From: Gymnorhina tibicen
Taxonomy: Eukaryota > Chordata > Aves > Passeriformes > Artamidae
Direction: 5' to 3'
Length of the DNA stretch: 64,000 nt
Assembly: GCA_013399875.1 (NCBI GenBank)
Contig: VXAZ01006886.1
Location: 1,004,107 to 1,068,106, forward strand
Under the pieces are notes generated by a model, which did not search any database, was not told the DNA's origin, and saw only the letters and a list, made by a program, of their open reading frames with translations. How positions within the stretch are numbered: the stretch's first letter is position 1; each line of letters opens with the position of its first letter. A program made the position numbers and the translations under genes. Shown here in pieces: positions 37,505 through 51,200 of the stretch.

Positions 37505-40045
37505 TAGCTAAGGACACAGAACAGATGCAGGACCAATATTATTGATCTGATGTATTTGATTATAGGATTGTGACCCGAAATTTGCTCATTCTTCTGATAA
37601 CCTGATAGGATTGCTTTGTTTGTCTAATTGTTTCACTGAAATACATGGTTTTACAAAAGAAATTGGCATGAGAAACACTAATGATGGATCCTTAAGAATT
37701 CTTATTGATAGAATCAGAAAGAGGTATAATATGAAACTATGGATTGAAAGATATTAATATCAAATATGTATTTTAAAATTATTTAGGATTTTGGTCTTTA
37801 TATTACAAGAGGGTAAATACTGGGCACCTTGATAACCACAGTTTTCCCAGTTAGCAAGATTCAAAAAACCTAAATTACAATACTGCCCTTCAAAAATGTA
37901 TGTTTTGATCCATTTTTCCATGACAATGACTGTAATTCTGCTCTTACAGATCTATTCAGAACTTAATACTGGACTGGAATATTTGGTAAAAAAAAATTTC
38001 CTCAAGCAGCTACAAAATGTATTGTTAATGTTTTATGAGAAGTAATGCATGACTTTGGTATCTTTCAATTTAATACCACCAAGAATGTAAATACAAGTTT
38101 TTGCAAAACACACAGAAACACCAAGAGCTTATGGCTTATAATTAAAAATATTCAGGAAACTCAAAGACCAGTACCAGGTGTAACAGAACTGCCCTGATCA
38201 GATGTAGATGGGATCTGCCAGTTTAACACCAGGTACTTATCAGTACAATATATAGAGAAAACTTCAGCAAATTGCACACCTTAGATTCACTATTGTAAAT
38301 GTTTTCATTCCAATTGTTATATCTTGCCTTTGACTAAGGGCACCTTTGTATCAGGGCCCTAAGACAGAGCTGAAAGTGTCTGTTCTAATGGTCAGCTTTG
38401 CCACCCTTTAAATCCTGCATTCAGGGAAATGGTCTTGAGACACTGAATGCTCATGGATATCAAAGGGTGAAACCCTCTCACAGTCTCTCCAGCCCACACC
38501 TTTCTGCATTTCCTCACCTCCATAATGGTAACAACATCTATCATAGTGCAGTTTGGGGGCAGAGCTCACATAGGATGCCTGGCTCTTAGGAGTTTTATTT
38601 ACCAGCTGATCAACTTCAGTAGGGACATCAGCGAGACAGTGTCTAAGGAACCCCCACAGTGCAGGATTTATCCAAGTTATTTTTTAGGGGTATCCATGAA
38701 GGTTCTTTGTGCATATCTAGATTATTACCTCCACAGCGTCTGACAAAAGGACATAGCAAATAATCTGCAATGGAATACCTACTACGTTTTTAAACTCAGC
38801 AGCCTGTGGTTGCCATAGTTACTAAACATACTGTAAACATTGTTTGTTATTTTCAATATAACTTTCTGCCTTTAAGAGAAACAGAGCAATATATGTAGCA
38901 TAGCTACACAGAAGACCCACAATGTTTGCAGGCGGAATTGATAACTTGTGTTGGCAACTTGCCCTGCCAACTTGTCTTTCCAGATGAGGGGATGGTGTTT
39001 CCTGCTGCGGAAGCAGTGCTCAAACACTTCAGGAGAAAGAGGCAAGCAGGCCCACAGGGTCAAACGGGATCATGATATCAACTAAGTAGAGAGTTTTCAA
39101 AAAAACTGTCATGGCAGGACTAAATTAGTAAAGCAGCATTACGTAAGTAAACCCACCAAACTGGTGTAAAGCACTCCAGTGTTCCCTGTTCTTTCTCGCT
39201 GAAGGACTCTGCATCTCTCTGTATTAGAGATATCCGTGCACTAGCTGGTGCTCAACCACCAAATTGTCTTGGCATCCTGATTAAACAGATGAGCAATTCT
39301 ACTCTCCACTCTACAAATTTCAACTGAAGGCAGCTCTAGCAGTGTGGTAAATGCAGAAGACACATTCACAGCTGAAGACTGCACACAGATTGCAGCAGCC
39401 TTTTAAGCTTGCAACTATCGTAGTTATGAAAGTTTCATTTTATAGTAGACAGAAACAGACTTGTCAGGGTTCTTTCTTATTCTTTCAAAATCCTGATTCA
39501 CATCTCTCCACCAGTCAGAGCCTACATGATTCTTGACTAGTTCCACCACATTGCATTTTTCCTTGTTAATGATCATGCAAGCTGATGTGGTCAGCCTTTG
39601 AAATATTTTTGCCTGATGATACAAGCCACAATTGGACTATCTCAGTTAAGCTGCTGGAAACCAGAGGAATTCACAGGCAGATAGAAGGCAGACAAAATGT
39701 CAGTTCATTTGCAAGCCACAGTTAGAAATCAGCACCTCAATAGAAAAAAGCCCAAATACTGCAAATCCAATTTTAGTCAAACTTCCTGTGCAATACTGTT
39801 CATTCCTATTCACCTCTTTACTGATTCAGTGGTTACAGCACAAGCTTACTCCTTACCAGGTATAGGATGATCCACACACATGGGATGTTATGAATAGCCC
39901 AGCTATGATAAATGATTCAGAGCCTGATCCTGAACAGAAATAAAAGAACATCTAAAAAGGCAAAAAGGATAGAGAGTTTCAAGCGGTTTCATCCCTCTTA
40001 AACTCGCTTTTCGACAAAGTCATCATTCAGAATAGAATCATCCTT
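37505..40045. other. AT-rich non-coding sequence
   Basis: No gene recognised. A stretch near 38500-38545 faintly resembles the 3' half of a MIR-type SINE but is too weak to call. Confidence 0.5.
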
Positions 40046-40050
40046 GACAG

Positions 40051-40372
40051 TCCTTTCAATACTTAAAGGGTGCTTATCAGAAAGATGGAGACAGACTTAT
40101 TTACATGAGAAACGTTGTGATTATGAAGGGTTATGATTTTAAAATGAAAGAGGGTAAATTCAGACTAGATATAAGGAAGAAGTTTTTTTCACTGGGGGCA
40201 ATGAAACTCTGGCACAGGTGGCCCAGAGAGGTGGCAGATGCCCCATCCTGGACACAATCAAGGCCAGGTTGAACAGGGTTCTGAGCAACCTGATGGAGAG
40301 GAGAACGTCCCTGCTCAGTAAAGGGGGGTTACAGCAAATGGTCCCTTCCAACCCAAACCATTCTATGATTCA
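40051..40372 (+). mobile_element. CR1 LINE, 5'-truncated 3' end
   Basis: Matches my knowledge of avian CR1 (chicken repeat 1) from the end of ORF2 through the 3' terminus. It runs from a start like CCTTTCAATACTTAAAGGG, through GAGGGTAAATTCAGACTAGA and GGAAGAAGTTTTTTTCACTG, then CAGGTGGCCCAGAGAGGTGG and AAGGCCAGGTTGAACAGG, to GGTCCCTTCCAACCCAAACC and ATTCTATGATT at the end. The broken frame around 40230-40370 reads TIKARLNRVLSNL, resembling the CR1 ORF2 C-terminus. CR1 copies are normally 5'-truncated like this one. It is diverged and certainly inactive. The longer frame continuing to 40769 is unrelated sequence downstream. Confidence 0.93.
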
Positions 40373-40379
40373 AGGCATT

Positions 40380-43300
40380 TTCTGGAAGTATATTTTATTT
40401 GAAATGGAATTTATAACTACTCAGATATACTGTTCACTTTTGGCCTTGTGGAAGCCTGTGAAAAAAACACCTTGGGCAAAGCTGACATATTTCAGCGTCC
40501 CAGCAAAGACAGCCTGCTCCAGGGCCCTAAGCCAAGAAAATACAGAGAAGCCAGGCTTATATTGCCAAGATGTGCCCAGGGCAATATTTCTTGTCAAAGG
40601 CCTTGGTGCATCAGGGCCAGAGCTTATTATGTGGTGTCAGACCAATCCATTAAGATTAAAAATTGGAGGAGCATTTCTCTTCTGGGGGAGCATACTGCTG
40701 AAACTGTCTTTGATGGGGAAAAAATTCAGAGAAAAACCTCTATGTTTTTCTTCCCAAAATTCTTTTTAGGTAGAGCTTTCTAAATGTCTGAATGGGGACT
40801 ATACAGAGTTGTTATCTGTCCTAAAAGGAAAAGAGCATGACTTAGTGAATTATCTTCAAAAGTACACCCTCTGTTCCATTTTCACTCATGTATTTCTCTG
40901 TCCATTATGTTTCTAGCTTGGTGCTAGAGTGATTTCTCTGGGCCCAGGAGAGTCCCTTGTAACCTAAGGGTTGTGTAGGTGCAACAGGGTCCAGGATTTC
41001 TGACGGAGGTCACTTGGTACTGCTGCTACACAAGGACACCAAAATGAGTACAGCATAGTTTTCAACATCCTTACTGTCATTCTAATGCTGGCCGAGCATT
41101 TCCCATTCTAGACAGGGCATTTTGGCTCTATGACCAGTGAAATACAGAAATACAGAGAAGACTCAGAAAAAGTTTGACACATTTCAATAGAAAAAACCAC
41201 AAAACCCCTTTTTTGATAGCAGTAAACTCGTCTATTTTTACCCAGTTTTTATGTCATGAATTTAACTGGTGTTTGACCAGACCTACTCATAAATAAACAC
41301 TTATCTTTTGAAGAGGGAAAAAATAAAGAGCACAGATATGTCATTATAGCTGTAATTTTTGACTACCCAAACTACATAAACCCAGCACAGACCAGGCCAG
41401 TCTGGCACAGATGAAGTTAAACTATTATTTGTGTAAAAGGCTAGAGTTTCAAAGCTGAAATCCAGAGTCTTCAAAACATAATTGCAATCCCCTGGCATTG
41501 GAAACTATGCTATTGTTTTGAATATTCCAATTTGTGGAATTGTTTCAATGAAACACAAATGTAACTTCTCAAAGAGCTGAGGCTAAAGAGCCGCTATATT
41601 ACTCTGGAATAAAGATATTAACTCTGGTGTCTAGGCCAAACTGCAATATGGATGTTATCCCCTGTCCCTGTAAAAATATCCCAGAATTTTCAGGTGGAAA
41701 GTCTTACTTTCTGGGTTATACTGCTAAGGATAGATCCTCCCTGATGATATCAGTTTTCTGATATGTAAATGAAAGGAGTGCCTACCAGGGGATTCGGACA
41801 GATTTTGAATAAAACCCAGTGTAGTTCAGATTATCTACCCTAAACTTTAGAAGTCAAAAAGAACTTTTTGATTAGGTATGAGAAATTAAACAACAGCCAA
41901 AGAAAACCTCTGAAGCATAACAACATATTTCTTTTGGGTTTTTTTCTGTATCCAAGTGCAAAAGAAGTGAAACAAGCATGAATAAACAAATAAACTAATA
42001 ACGCAAACAGTCTCCTGAAGCTAAACTGCTTTCTAAAGTTTATATTACCTGAGATTTCCAAACATAAAATATATGGGATTTATTTGGCAATAATCCAACC
42101 GCAAGGCAAGGGAACAGGAAAGAAATAGTGTTTAAATCTCCAAACAATAAGATTAAGTATTCAAGTTAAAAACATATTCTTGCACTGGATTTGAAGTGTA
42201 AATAACCAGAATCAGTAGCAACTACCAACATGATTTTGTGAAAAGTTCTAATCAAGATTTCGGTCAAGTGGAATGCTTTCACATTAACAACACACATTTT
42301 TGAAATTATCAGTTCTTCATAATTTTTTTTTATTATTATTTGACTAGTCAGCCTAAAATGTGTCACAATCTGTCTTTGTTTCTGACAGTGTTGAGCTAAT
42401 TTAACCCAGTGCCTGACAAGGTTCTGTGCCTGGAACATGAAAGGAAGGGGGTTGAAGTGGGAATAGAGTCAATTTCGGTCACTGGCTCCTGAGGACAGGG
42501 AATAATAGAAGCTGAAAGATCAATTAAATTATTTCTTGAATGACTGTTTAAAAATATTTCACCTCTAGAGAAGAGCAGCTTCAAAAATTGGTGTGGGATA
42601 TGGAGCTTTTTGTTGCTTGATTATTGGTTAGAATCCCAAGCAGGTCAATAGTGAATTGCAGTCACCTGCACTCAGCTCTGTGAAAATGTGAAATGAGCAG
42701 GTGATCTGGGCAGCTCCTACAAGACACATCCATTTCAAAAAACACATGAGATGTAATGAATGTACTGTCATCCTTCTGGTAACAGGACTGAGGAGTTGTA
42801 CAAACTGAACAGAAACTGCTCCATCAGAGCACATTAAATCACAATATGGGAGTAATGCCATTTAGATGTAGAAGTTTTATTCTCTAATTCTGCCAGTATG
42901 GCACTTTTTCAAAAACTGTTCAGGGTGCAAATCTCCAAAGAAATTAGAAAGGCATCAAAATCTCTAAAAGGTCCAATTAATGATGCTTTTATTTAGTATG
43001 TTTGATGTCACACAGTCAATCTCTTGCTTCCCTAACACATTTTCAGTTGTCTCATAAACCAGGATGCTTTGAAGGCAAGAACTTCTGCACAGAGAATCTC
43101 TTTATCTGCCAGAAGTTTCTTGTGTCAGTATGTTACAATGAAAAAACAAGTTTCTTTTTCATGCAATAGTCTAATGTCAGTCATTTGAAATAGGGTTATG
43201 TCCCTTGGCATTTATTAATTACACTGAAAATTCCCTTGACTATTTGAGCATACCACAATCACTGTTTCTTATGACATTCAGATAATTGAGGCTGCACTGT

Positions 43301-43530
43301 ATTTTATATTGGAAAAATTGGATTTTTTTTTTTTTAACTACCTAAAAGCTGCTTCTCTCTTGCAAAATAGTTACCTTAGGCCATATTATACTGTTTCAGG
43401 ACAGAATTAATCTAAGATTTTGATAAATAGTCTATCAAGCAATGAACAATGAAACTAGAGAAAGCTAGAGAAAAACCCTTAGGAAAAATATCTTCTCTAA
43501 GATGCCAGTGCAGCGCTACAAAAAGTTATT
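40380..43530. other. Non-coding sequence between two CR1 ends
   Basis: No gene recognised. The frames at 40448-40783 are chance extensions downstream of the CR1 copy. T13 at 43323-43335 is a simple homopolymer. Confidence 0.5.
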
Positions 43531-43534
43531 TAGG

Positions 43535-43703
43535 GTAGCTGAGGAATCTCCAAGCTTGGAAACCTTCCAGACTCAGGCAGGCAAAGCTGTAACTGACCTC
43601 ACCTAGTGTTGGATACTGTCTTGCCTTGAGGGGTGGCTGGAGCACGTGAGCACTCCAAAGGTCTCTTCTGTCATCTTTCCTTCTCTGAGCTACTGCTGTG
43701 ATT
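43535..43703 (+). mobile_element. CR1 LINE 3' end, second subfamily
   Basis: Resembles the other common avian CR1 3' end, in which a GGAATCTCC...TTGGA segment is followed by a short Asp/Leu-coding stretch, TAGTGTTGG, a GCCTTGAG...GGGGCTGGA-type segment and AAAGGTCTCTTC before the terminal TGTGATT. Seen here are GAGGAATCTCCAAGCTTGGA, ACCTCACCTAGTGTTGG, CTTGCCTTGAGGGGTGGCTG, CTCCAAAGGTCTCTTC and TGCTGTGATT. It is more diverged than the copy at 40051 and in the same orientation. Match made from memory, not by search. Confidence 0.75.
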
Positions 43704-43709
43704 GTTTGG

Positions 43710-46700
43710 TTTGAGTTCGTGCACAGGGGCTGCAATTCAAGGAATCACCTAAGAGCAGGCAAGGGGACATGGTCATTAACAGAATGGATTAAAACCCTTG
43801 TTTAGGTAATTTTGTGAGACAAGGCCCCTGTACACAGACAGGAATGGCTTTGCTATCCCCTGTGGATAAAAAAAAAATAAAAACTCTAAAAAGGAAAAAC
43901 CAAAAACCAGAAGCATGAAAGTGGGATGTTAATATACTATAAATATTAAAATAGAAGTTACAACCTAAAATAGAGTGAAAAGAGGATTAAAGGTTATAAT
44001 GACCTCAAAAGGTCCATTTAGAAAGGGGCTGAGGTGAAGACAGACAGACAATGGACACGGGACAGGATACCAGCTCTGTACACCACAAGTAAAATACCAA
44101 TATTAGGAGGAGAGAGAGATATAAATGCCTGAGAGGATGTAGAAGTAAACTCCATCAACAGTATTTATCCTCTCTAGTTGCAAAAGCAAATTCTACAGAA
44201 GTTGATAAAGGATGTTTGAATTACAACTGTAGGCAGCATCAGCAAGTTCATGGAGAAGAATTTTTTCCACTACTATGGCTACACTGGTAGCAGTGTCCTA
44301 CCTAACTTTAAGATTAATTCACATGTTTGCACAAGTCTGCTCTATAAACAAACAAAAACAACAAAAAACACCTGAAACTAGCAGACAAAAAACCCAAACC
44401 AAACAAAGCCTCAGAGAGTTGTAAACAGCAAGGGAACTGAAGCTGTCACTTACTTCTTGACTGCACATTAAATAAAGCACAAAAGAAAAGACAAAAAGAG
44501 GAATGCTGCTTCATTTATGATTAAAATAACCCATCTTCCCTTTCTATCAGAAAGGCTCTATGGGGACAGTTCTGGTGTGCTACTTTTCTACCCATGGGTG
44601 GCTGCCTCCCATTTGGGAGACAGCTTCAGGTGTAAACATCTTAGCGCTCTTCTCACTCTCTGTTACTCTCAGCTGTGGAGATAATACCCAATTTTTGCCT
44701 ACCAGGACCTTAGCTGCTGGGCTGCTCAGAAGGTTTCTTTGCCTGTCCTGAGTGAGGCCTTGTTCTGGCCATACTCCCCTGCTACTTTTCAGCCTCCATA
44801 CACTCTTGCCCTTTCACTGCAGGGAAGGAAACTTAACTCTGATTTCTGTGACCCAAGTCCAGATTTACAGCTACACATTTGTACCTAGGAAACAAAGCCT
44901 CGGTTCTCTTTCAAGGCTTCTACGCAGTCCATACTGGAAGCTGTACAGTGCATTTTTTCCCAGTTCTAGTCTTTACGTGCCAGTCACAGAGCAACCATGT
45001 TCAATCTTTTGAGGGTGATATGCACAGAATAAAATATAAAAACCAGAGAATTCTCTCAGGATAAGGAGTCATAAAATGACTGCTGTTCTCAGTCTTGCAA
45101 AGTAGACTTCAGCCAGGTGGCTTCAAATTTTTATGTTTTAGTCAGTAGAAAACTGTTCACTGTATATGGTTAAATATTACCAAGTTACCAGGTGTGGCTC
45201 AGAGAACACAGCAACGATGTTCTTGTGTTGGACTCTTTTCTTCATCATTGTCCCAAGTTCCTTGGATGCATGCCCACTGTTTTTTGTTCCTCTGTTCTAC
45301 AGGCATAAGGTTGTAGATTTAAAAAAAAGAAATACAGAAAAGCTGCTAAAATAATTACTGGTCCACTGAAACTACCCAAGGATCATTTTTGGATGGAAAA
45401 ATATAGACATTCCAAGTCCCAAGCCTGCTCTGACCCTTGCTTGATTGAAAGTAACATCTGTTTTCCAGGTTTCCAGCTGTGCTTGGCTAGCCAGAAGTAG
45501 CCAATTGCAGACATGTGTGACATTTCCTCAGCACATTATGTTGACATCACTGACATGCACCTTATTAGAACAATGAACAGCAAAACTTCTCAACACCTTT
45601 TAAGTCTCAAGTAGTTCCATCCCAGGAAATTTAAACTTCTTTTTTTCTTTCTTTCTTTTTGTCCCACTCCCTTTGGGGATGTTCTGAGCTCCTAAAAAAC
45701 AATCCCTCCTTACTCCTTCTTTGAGAGATTGATATTCAGTAAAGCTGGCATAAGTTAACTTGTACACACCAAAAGAACAAAGGAAACCCCACATGGATGG
45801 GCTTAGTGGGAACAATGCAAAATCCAACCACTGCACCAGATACTGTTTTATTTTTCCTTTTGTAAACTGAGACAGTATAATAGGAAGACATGAGTACACA
45901 AGAGAGAATGTTCATTCTGTAGCTGCAGAGAAACTACACCAAAAAAAAGGGGTGGGGGGTAGTATGTCAAACCTGCACTCCTGTCAAATTTGAAATTAGA
46001 TCAGGAAAATAAAGATTGAAATATCAATATAATACAGACAGTTCTGAGGCCCTTAATAACAAGTAATTTTAAGATCAATACACTACTTTGTTTAACAGGC
46101 TGCCGAAACAGAGGTGTCTGAATAGAACAAATGTGTAAACAGCAACCTTTTCAGGAGAAGCTATTTGATAGCCCCACCTGGGACATGAGATACTATCAGG
46201 CGAGTCACAGAATGCATGGTGACAGTAACTTCATTCAGCAGTGAAAGAAAAATAAATGTATGAATACTTTAACATTAATGCCAGATGAGACCCAATTCAC
46301 CTTGCTCTGTGTCTCCATAGCTGCAGCCCTTGAGAAGGCAGCAGGAGGTAGCAGCCCAGATCCTGGGATACTCGATATTGGTAGCCTGGATACTCCTCCT
46401 CCTCAGGAGTATTGACGAATACTCAGATTCATCTCCAAGAAAACATTCTGATTTACTTTATCCTGGAATCAGTAGTGTCACTTCAGCTCATTCTGCCTGA
46501 AATTCACTGTCAGACACAAAGCCCAATTTAGCTCTGCACCAGGAATTGCTCTGCTCTTTCTCCTGGAATACCAATTTCTGCCACCATTTATCCTCTGTTT
46601 TTAGTGGCAAATCTAGTGGCCATTTGCCCTGTTTTAGCCCTGTCTACCTGAACAATCCGGCTCCCCTGGCTAACATTATTCTGAACACCCAACTCCTTAC

Positions 46701-47325
46701 AGTGTATGCAATCTGAAAGACAACACAGTTAATTGCATGAGCAACTTCCACACATGGCCAGACCAACAAAGAATGTGCTTTGTGCCTAAATTGCACACCT
46801 ATGGCAAACACATAGGCAGAATCTGAAGAGTTTCTCTTTTAACGATAGTGCAGCTAAGGAGGGAAATTGCCAACATAAGCAGCTGATTCCTGCTTATTTA
46901 GACATTATATATTCTACTTGGTTTAATTGTGGTGAATGACCGATGTGGATACTTCTTCCAAGCCTTCATTGTTACTAAAGCACAAGATAATATATAAAAG
47001 AGAACTGGATACAAATAATTCTTGTCACTATGCTCTGTTTAGATCCAGTTGGGTCAGTTAAAGACAACCCAGCAGTTAAATATCAGAAAAAGGAAGCCTG
47101 AGTCAGAGTAGAGTTTCTTCTAAAAGTTTGGGCCTGGAATGAAAATAGTATTCTAAGAATTTTTGACACACAGAGTCTCACTAGATTCCATTTTAATTAC
47201 TGTACTAAAAAGGTAAAAAAGATTAATTTTTTTGTAATTCTCAAAAGTAAACACATTCAGGTATATAGCATTTCCAAGTTATGGATATCTATATAGTTCA
47301 AGCTACAGGAAATGTGCCAGGTTTC
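43710..47325. other. Non-coding sequence
   Basis: No gene recognised. A small inverted repeat ATACTCCT (46390-46397) with AGGAGTAT (46405-46412) lies among three nearby ATACTC copies (about 46370-46422). Confidence 0.5.
44345..44408 (+). repeat. A/C-rich low-complexity tract
   Basis: (AAAC)n-like start, then ACAAAAAACCCAAACC-type sequence interrupted by a short unique stretch. Member of the A/C tract set. Confidence 0.75.
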
Positions 47326-47333
47326 AAAAACAT

Positions 47334-47410
47334 AAAAAAAACCCCAAAACCAAAAACAAAAAAACCCCAAACCAAACAAAAACCCAACCAAAAAACCACA
47401 AAAAACCACT
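47334..47410 (+). repeat. A/C-rich tract with two A/C4 junctions
   Basis: A8C4 (47334-47345) and A7C4 (47358-47368), followed by CCAAACCAAAC-type sequence to about 47410. Almost no G or T. The 66-codon frame over it is Lys/Pro/Thr-rich and an artefact. Confidence 0.85.
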
Positions 47411-47899
47411 GCTGTCCAAATCTGTCTTTGCTTGTATTACATACATCACCTTTGATTACTGAACTTAAAAGAATGTTTTAAATTGACCTTCCATTTGATC
47501 AATAATTCTGCTTGCTTACTTTTCCCATTTGCATCAGAAGTGAAAATAAACTAGCCATTTATACATTTGTTTAGACTTTTGAATGAGTTTTGTTTTCTGC
47601 TTGTATTACAGTGTTTGACTTACATGCACCACATGGGAATGCTTGTTTAAAAGTTCATTTCAATTGGAAATTTTATATTCTGGAAGTTGTACGGGAAAAT
47701 CTGTCTTGGTCTTCAATTAAACAAAACTGCAAGTCTAGCATGATACTGTCCATTTAAACTCCACTTTCTGAACTTTGTCTTATTGTTTATAAAGCATGAT
47801 GCAGTTAATGAGCAGGAGAACCAGCTCAATTTGTCTTCATTACTGAGCACATCAGCAGTGGACCCAGTGGATGTCACCCAGTGCACTGGGGGTTGGAAC

Positions 47900-48220
47900 A
47901 ATCATCTGACATTTGTGTGCTCATCAGCATCCAGAAAACCCTTTGCTATTCACAGGTGGAGCTGGTTCATGTCATAAAACTTTCCTTTTTTGCAATGATG
48001 TTCAAAAACAAACAAACCGGCCAGGGGGATAAAGGCACAGGATATGAGTAAGGATATTTGTGACCCAGTCAGGGACTCCTTAATTGACCCTAAGGGCAAA
48101 TCATTAATGTCCTTCAATTATTTATTTGCATATGTGAGAAACAATGTTGTGCAGAGTTCAAATATGTTATTGAGGTATGCTCTAGTTAGAGATTTATATT
48201 TTATTCTGAAAGAGAAGTTT
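47900..48220. promoter_or_regulatory. Candidate regulatory block with octamer and SOX motifs
   Basis: Contains an exact ATTTGCAT octamer (48124-48131) and, eight bases further on, AACAATG (48140-48146), a SOX-type core. The surrounding sequence is non-repetitive. A CACAGGTG E-box-like site lies near 47953. POU and SOX factors often act together, which makes the pairing notable, but these are short motifs and conservation is unknown. Confidence 0.3.
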
Positions 48221-48224
48221 GTTT

Positions 48225-51200
48225 AATAACATTTTCTTTCTGACAATAGAGTGATGGACAGGTACATTAGCCTTAAAGCAGCTCCACAAAGATACACATT
48301 GTGTTGCTTCAAAATAAAAATTAGAAAAAAGGTAATACCCTGTGCTAAGGAGCAGTAAGCAAACACTGCTGACAGGAAAAAAAAAAAAAAGAAAAGGAAC
48401 AATCCAAGGGAAAGAGAGAAATTGCAACAGGCAGTGATCTTAACATGTTAGCCCTCCAACCATGGCCAAGTTATTTATGAGCATCAATTTATTTACAGGC
48501 AGCTCTGGGAGAGGCAGCCTTAGGATAAAGCTGTTAAGTTTCAAGAATGGTACATGGGTGACAAAGCCCAGCAGAATGCAGGCAGAGGAAGGTTACATTA
48601 CCAGAATCTGAAATATGACCAAACCTTACTCATGTTTACTATAAAATAGTGAGGTTATGGATTTGGGCAGGAGATTCAACTGCACCAAGACTCAAAGTTG
48701 AACAAATACTGTGGGATGTTTTTCACAAGCATATTCACAAGGTTTTCCCAGTAATACATTCTCTGGAGGTCCACTATTTCTACTGCAGTTATTAAAAAAA
48801 TAAAGAAGAAAGCAAAGCAAAGGAATGAAGCAAATGTCACAAGCACAGGTGCAAATAGAACCCACATGTCAAAGCTGTGATCTGGGCTCTCTATAGATAC
48901 TCTGATGTCACACAGACACACCTGTGCTTATAGCAGAATAGTCACTACACAGCTCACGAACAGCAAACTGAATCTCCAGGGTTAAAAACACGAGTGCAAC
49001 TTATTGTTTGCTGCCCCCGACTGTAACAGGCCTTTATATCCTGGTGAACATGCTCAGAAAAGGCCTTCCAAAACACACTGATCAGATGTAGTCACCATTT
49101 GAGTAGGAACCAGAAACAGCACCACACAGTTCTGCTGAACAATATTTATTCTCCAAACTGTTCAAATTATGACTACAAAGTATTCAGATAAAACTGTGCT
49201 CAGTCAGTGTAAGGAATTTAAGAGACTACTGAAATACTTGCAATCTGAACGCAGTCCAGGTTAAAGGAACAAGGATAAAAATCACTGAGCTATCTGCTGA
49301 GTAATAACACGGTTGAAGGCTTGCATCTATTTTGTGAGGTGAGAAACAAACACCATGTGCCAGCAAAATCTTGGCAGAATTTTTTGGATTAACCACTTTC
49401 CCTCAAAAAGGTTCATATATTCTGCCTCACATCAAACGTTTCGCTGTTGTTCTGACACCTTTGCACACCGGGTCATGGAACAGGTATTTTTGCAGACTGC
49501 ACATCAATTTCCATTCTTAATGCATTACCTGAAAAAATTACTTGCATCTAAGAGCTGAAAGTGCTCAAAACAGGTGTCAAAGTTGTAGTGGAAATGCTAT
49601 AACACATTTGAACAAATCAAAGGGCTGTGTGATCTAATTGTGCTAATACAAACACCGAAAATTTATTAAAACAATTTAACAAGAGACTATAATTTTCAGA
49701 CAGCTAAACAGTAGTGCTGTCTAAAAAAAAATCCAGAGGGTAGAATTTATTAGAAAAATGCGTACCAAAGACAGATCTTTCCATAATGTCCTTTTAACAG
49801 ACTAAGTACAGAATTTTCATCACTTGTATATATTGCAGTTCATTTGGGCAAGTATAAAGTCAATGAAATTAAAACTGTGACAACAGAAATGATCCCACAA
49901 TAGCCCATTAACTCTGATATTTTACTGAAAAATTTAAACCAGGAAACATTTTCCCAAAAAAACAAGTTGGCACTGCACAGTTAAGTCTTTGAAAACTGCC
50001 CAAGAGATGAACCCTTCTGTTCCAAATTTCCCAATTTCAAATATGCTTAAAGGGAATTCTATCTTCCACTAATCTATTCAGTACAAATTGTGTGGCAATT
50101 TGCAGAGTCTACAGCCATCTGGAGACAAGTGGGCTCTCTTGAGCCACCAATTCTCTCCAATTATTGAGCAATCACTCTTAAGAATGACACCTTCAGTCCA
50201 TAATCACTTCTTTCCTGATACATGCCTATGCAAATCCCAATATTCTGAAATGTCCAAGTCAAAGAGGTAAAAAGGAACTGTGTGTGTAGATACCCACATC
50301 TTTTGGTACTCTACAAAATAAGGAAAAACTTGTTCACCATAACCACATAAATACAAAGGGTTTGTTAGCAGAAGTACTCGTCAATTCACAAATCTTTAGC
50401 ACCTTTTTTCATATGAAAAAACTGTTCGAGAAATAAAGTAATGATTTATTTTTGTATGATAAGCAAGAAATAACAACTTCCTGTGGCAAGGCAAAGCCAT
50501 AGCCTATATCCACACATTTTTTTAACCAGAATTAGGTCCCTAAAGACAAAGCTTTCAAAATGGAAGGTTGTTTTCTGAAATCAGCCCATCCAGAGGACAG
50601 AAAAGAAGTTAAGAGAAAAACCCCAAAGCTTCCCTAATCTTTGAGTACATATTCTTCTCAAATAAAAATATCAGCTGAGCCTCTGCTACCTCCCAATCAA
50701 TTATTATTTACAGAGGACATGCATCAAAGACATCTAAACTCAAATGCAGTAGACAAGGGAAGAGAACAAGGTGGGTTTGATGCAACCTTGCAAGCACCCT
50801 GCACTGGACTAAAGTTCCATGAACTGCTTTGGTTAAAAGGTAGCTCCTTGACATTTTCCGGAAAGATCTTATCATGGAACAAACACTAAATTTATGTACC
50901 TCAATAAGACACATTTTTCTGATATTTGCTGTATCAGGATTTACACATACACATCTGGTTCTACTGTCAATCAATAAAGCCCCAGCCTCAGCCATTACTG
51001 CTGGTGGGGGTTTGGCCATTCATGGGATTATTCCTAACATGCCTTGCTATTATAGTTGCATAGACTGGACAAAATTTCAGAGTTCTGCTCACGGGGCTGA
51101 TAAAAACAGAAATATTCTTCAAGCAATAGAGTTAAAACATAAACTGAGCATCATACTCCATGGCAGTACCAGTCCTTTGGAGCTCAGAACGTTGTCCAAG

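Noticed and set aside
38490..38550. Possible MIR SINE fragment (TTTCCTCACCTCCATAATGG)
   Set aside because: It faintly resembles the MIR 3' core (TTTCCTCATCTGTAAAATGG) but the flanks do not extend the match. A profile search would be needed.
40218..40769. 183-codon open frame on the + strand
   Set aside because: The first third is degraded CR1 ORF2 C-terminus and the rest is unrelated downstream sequence. Not a host gene.
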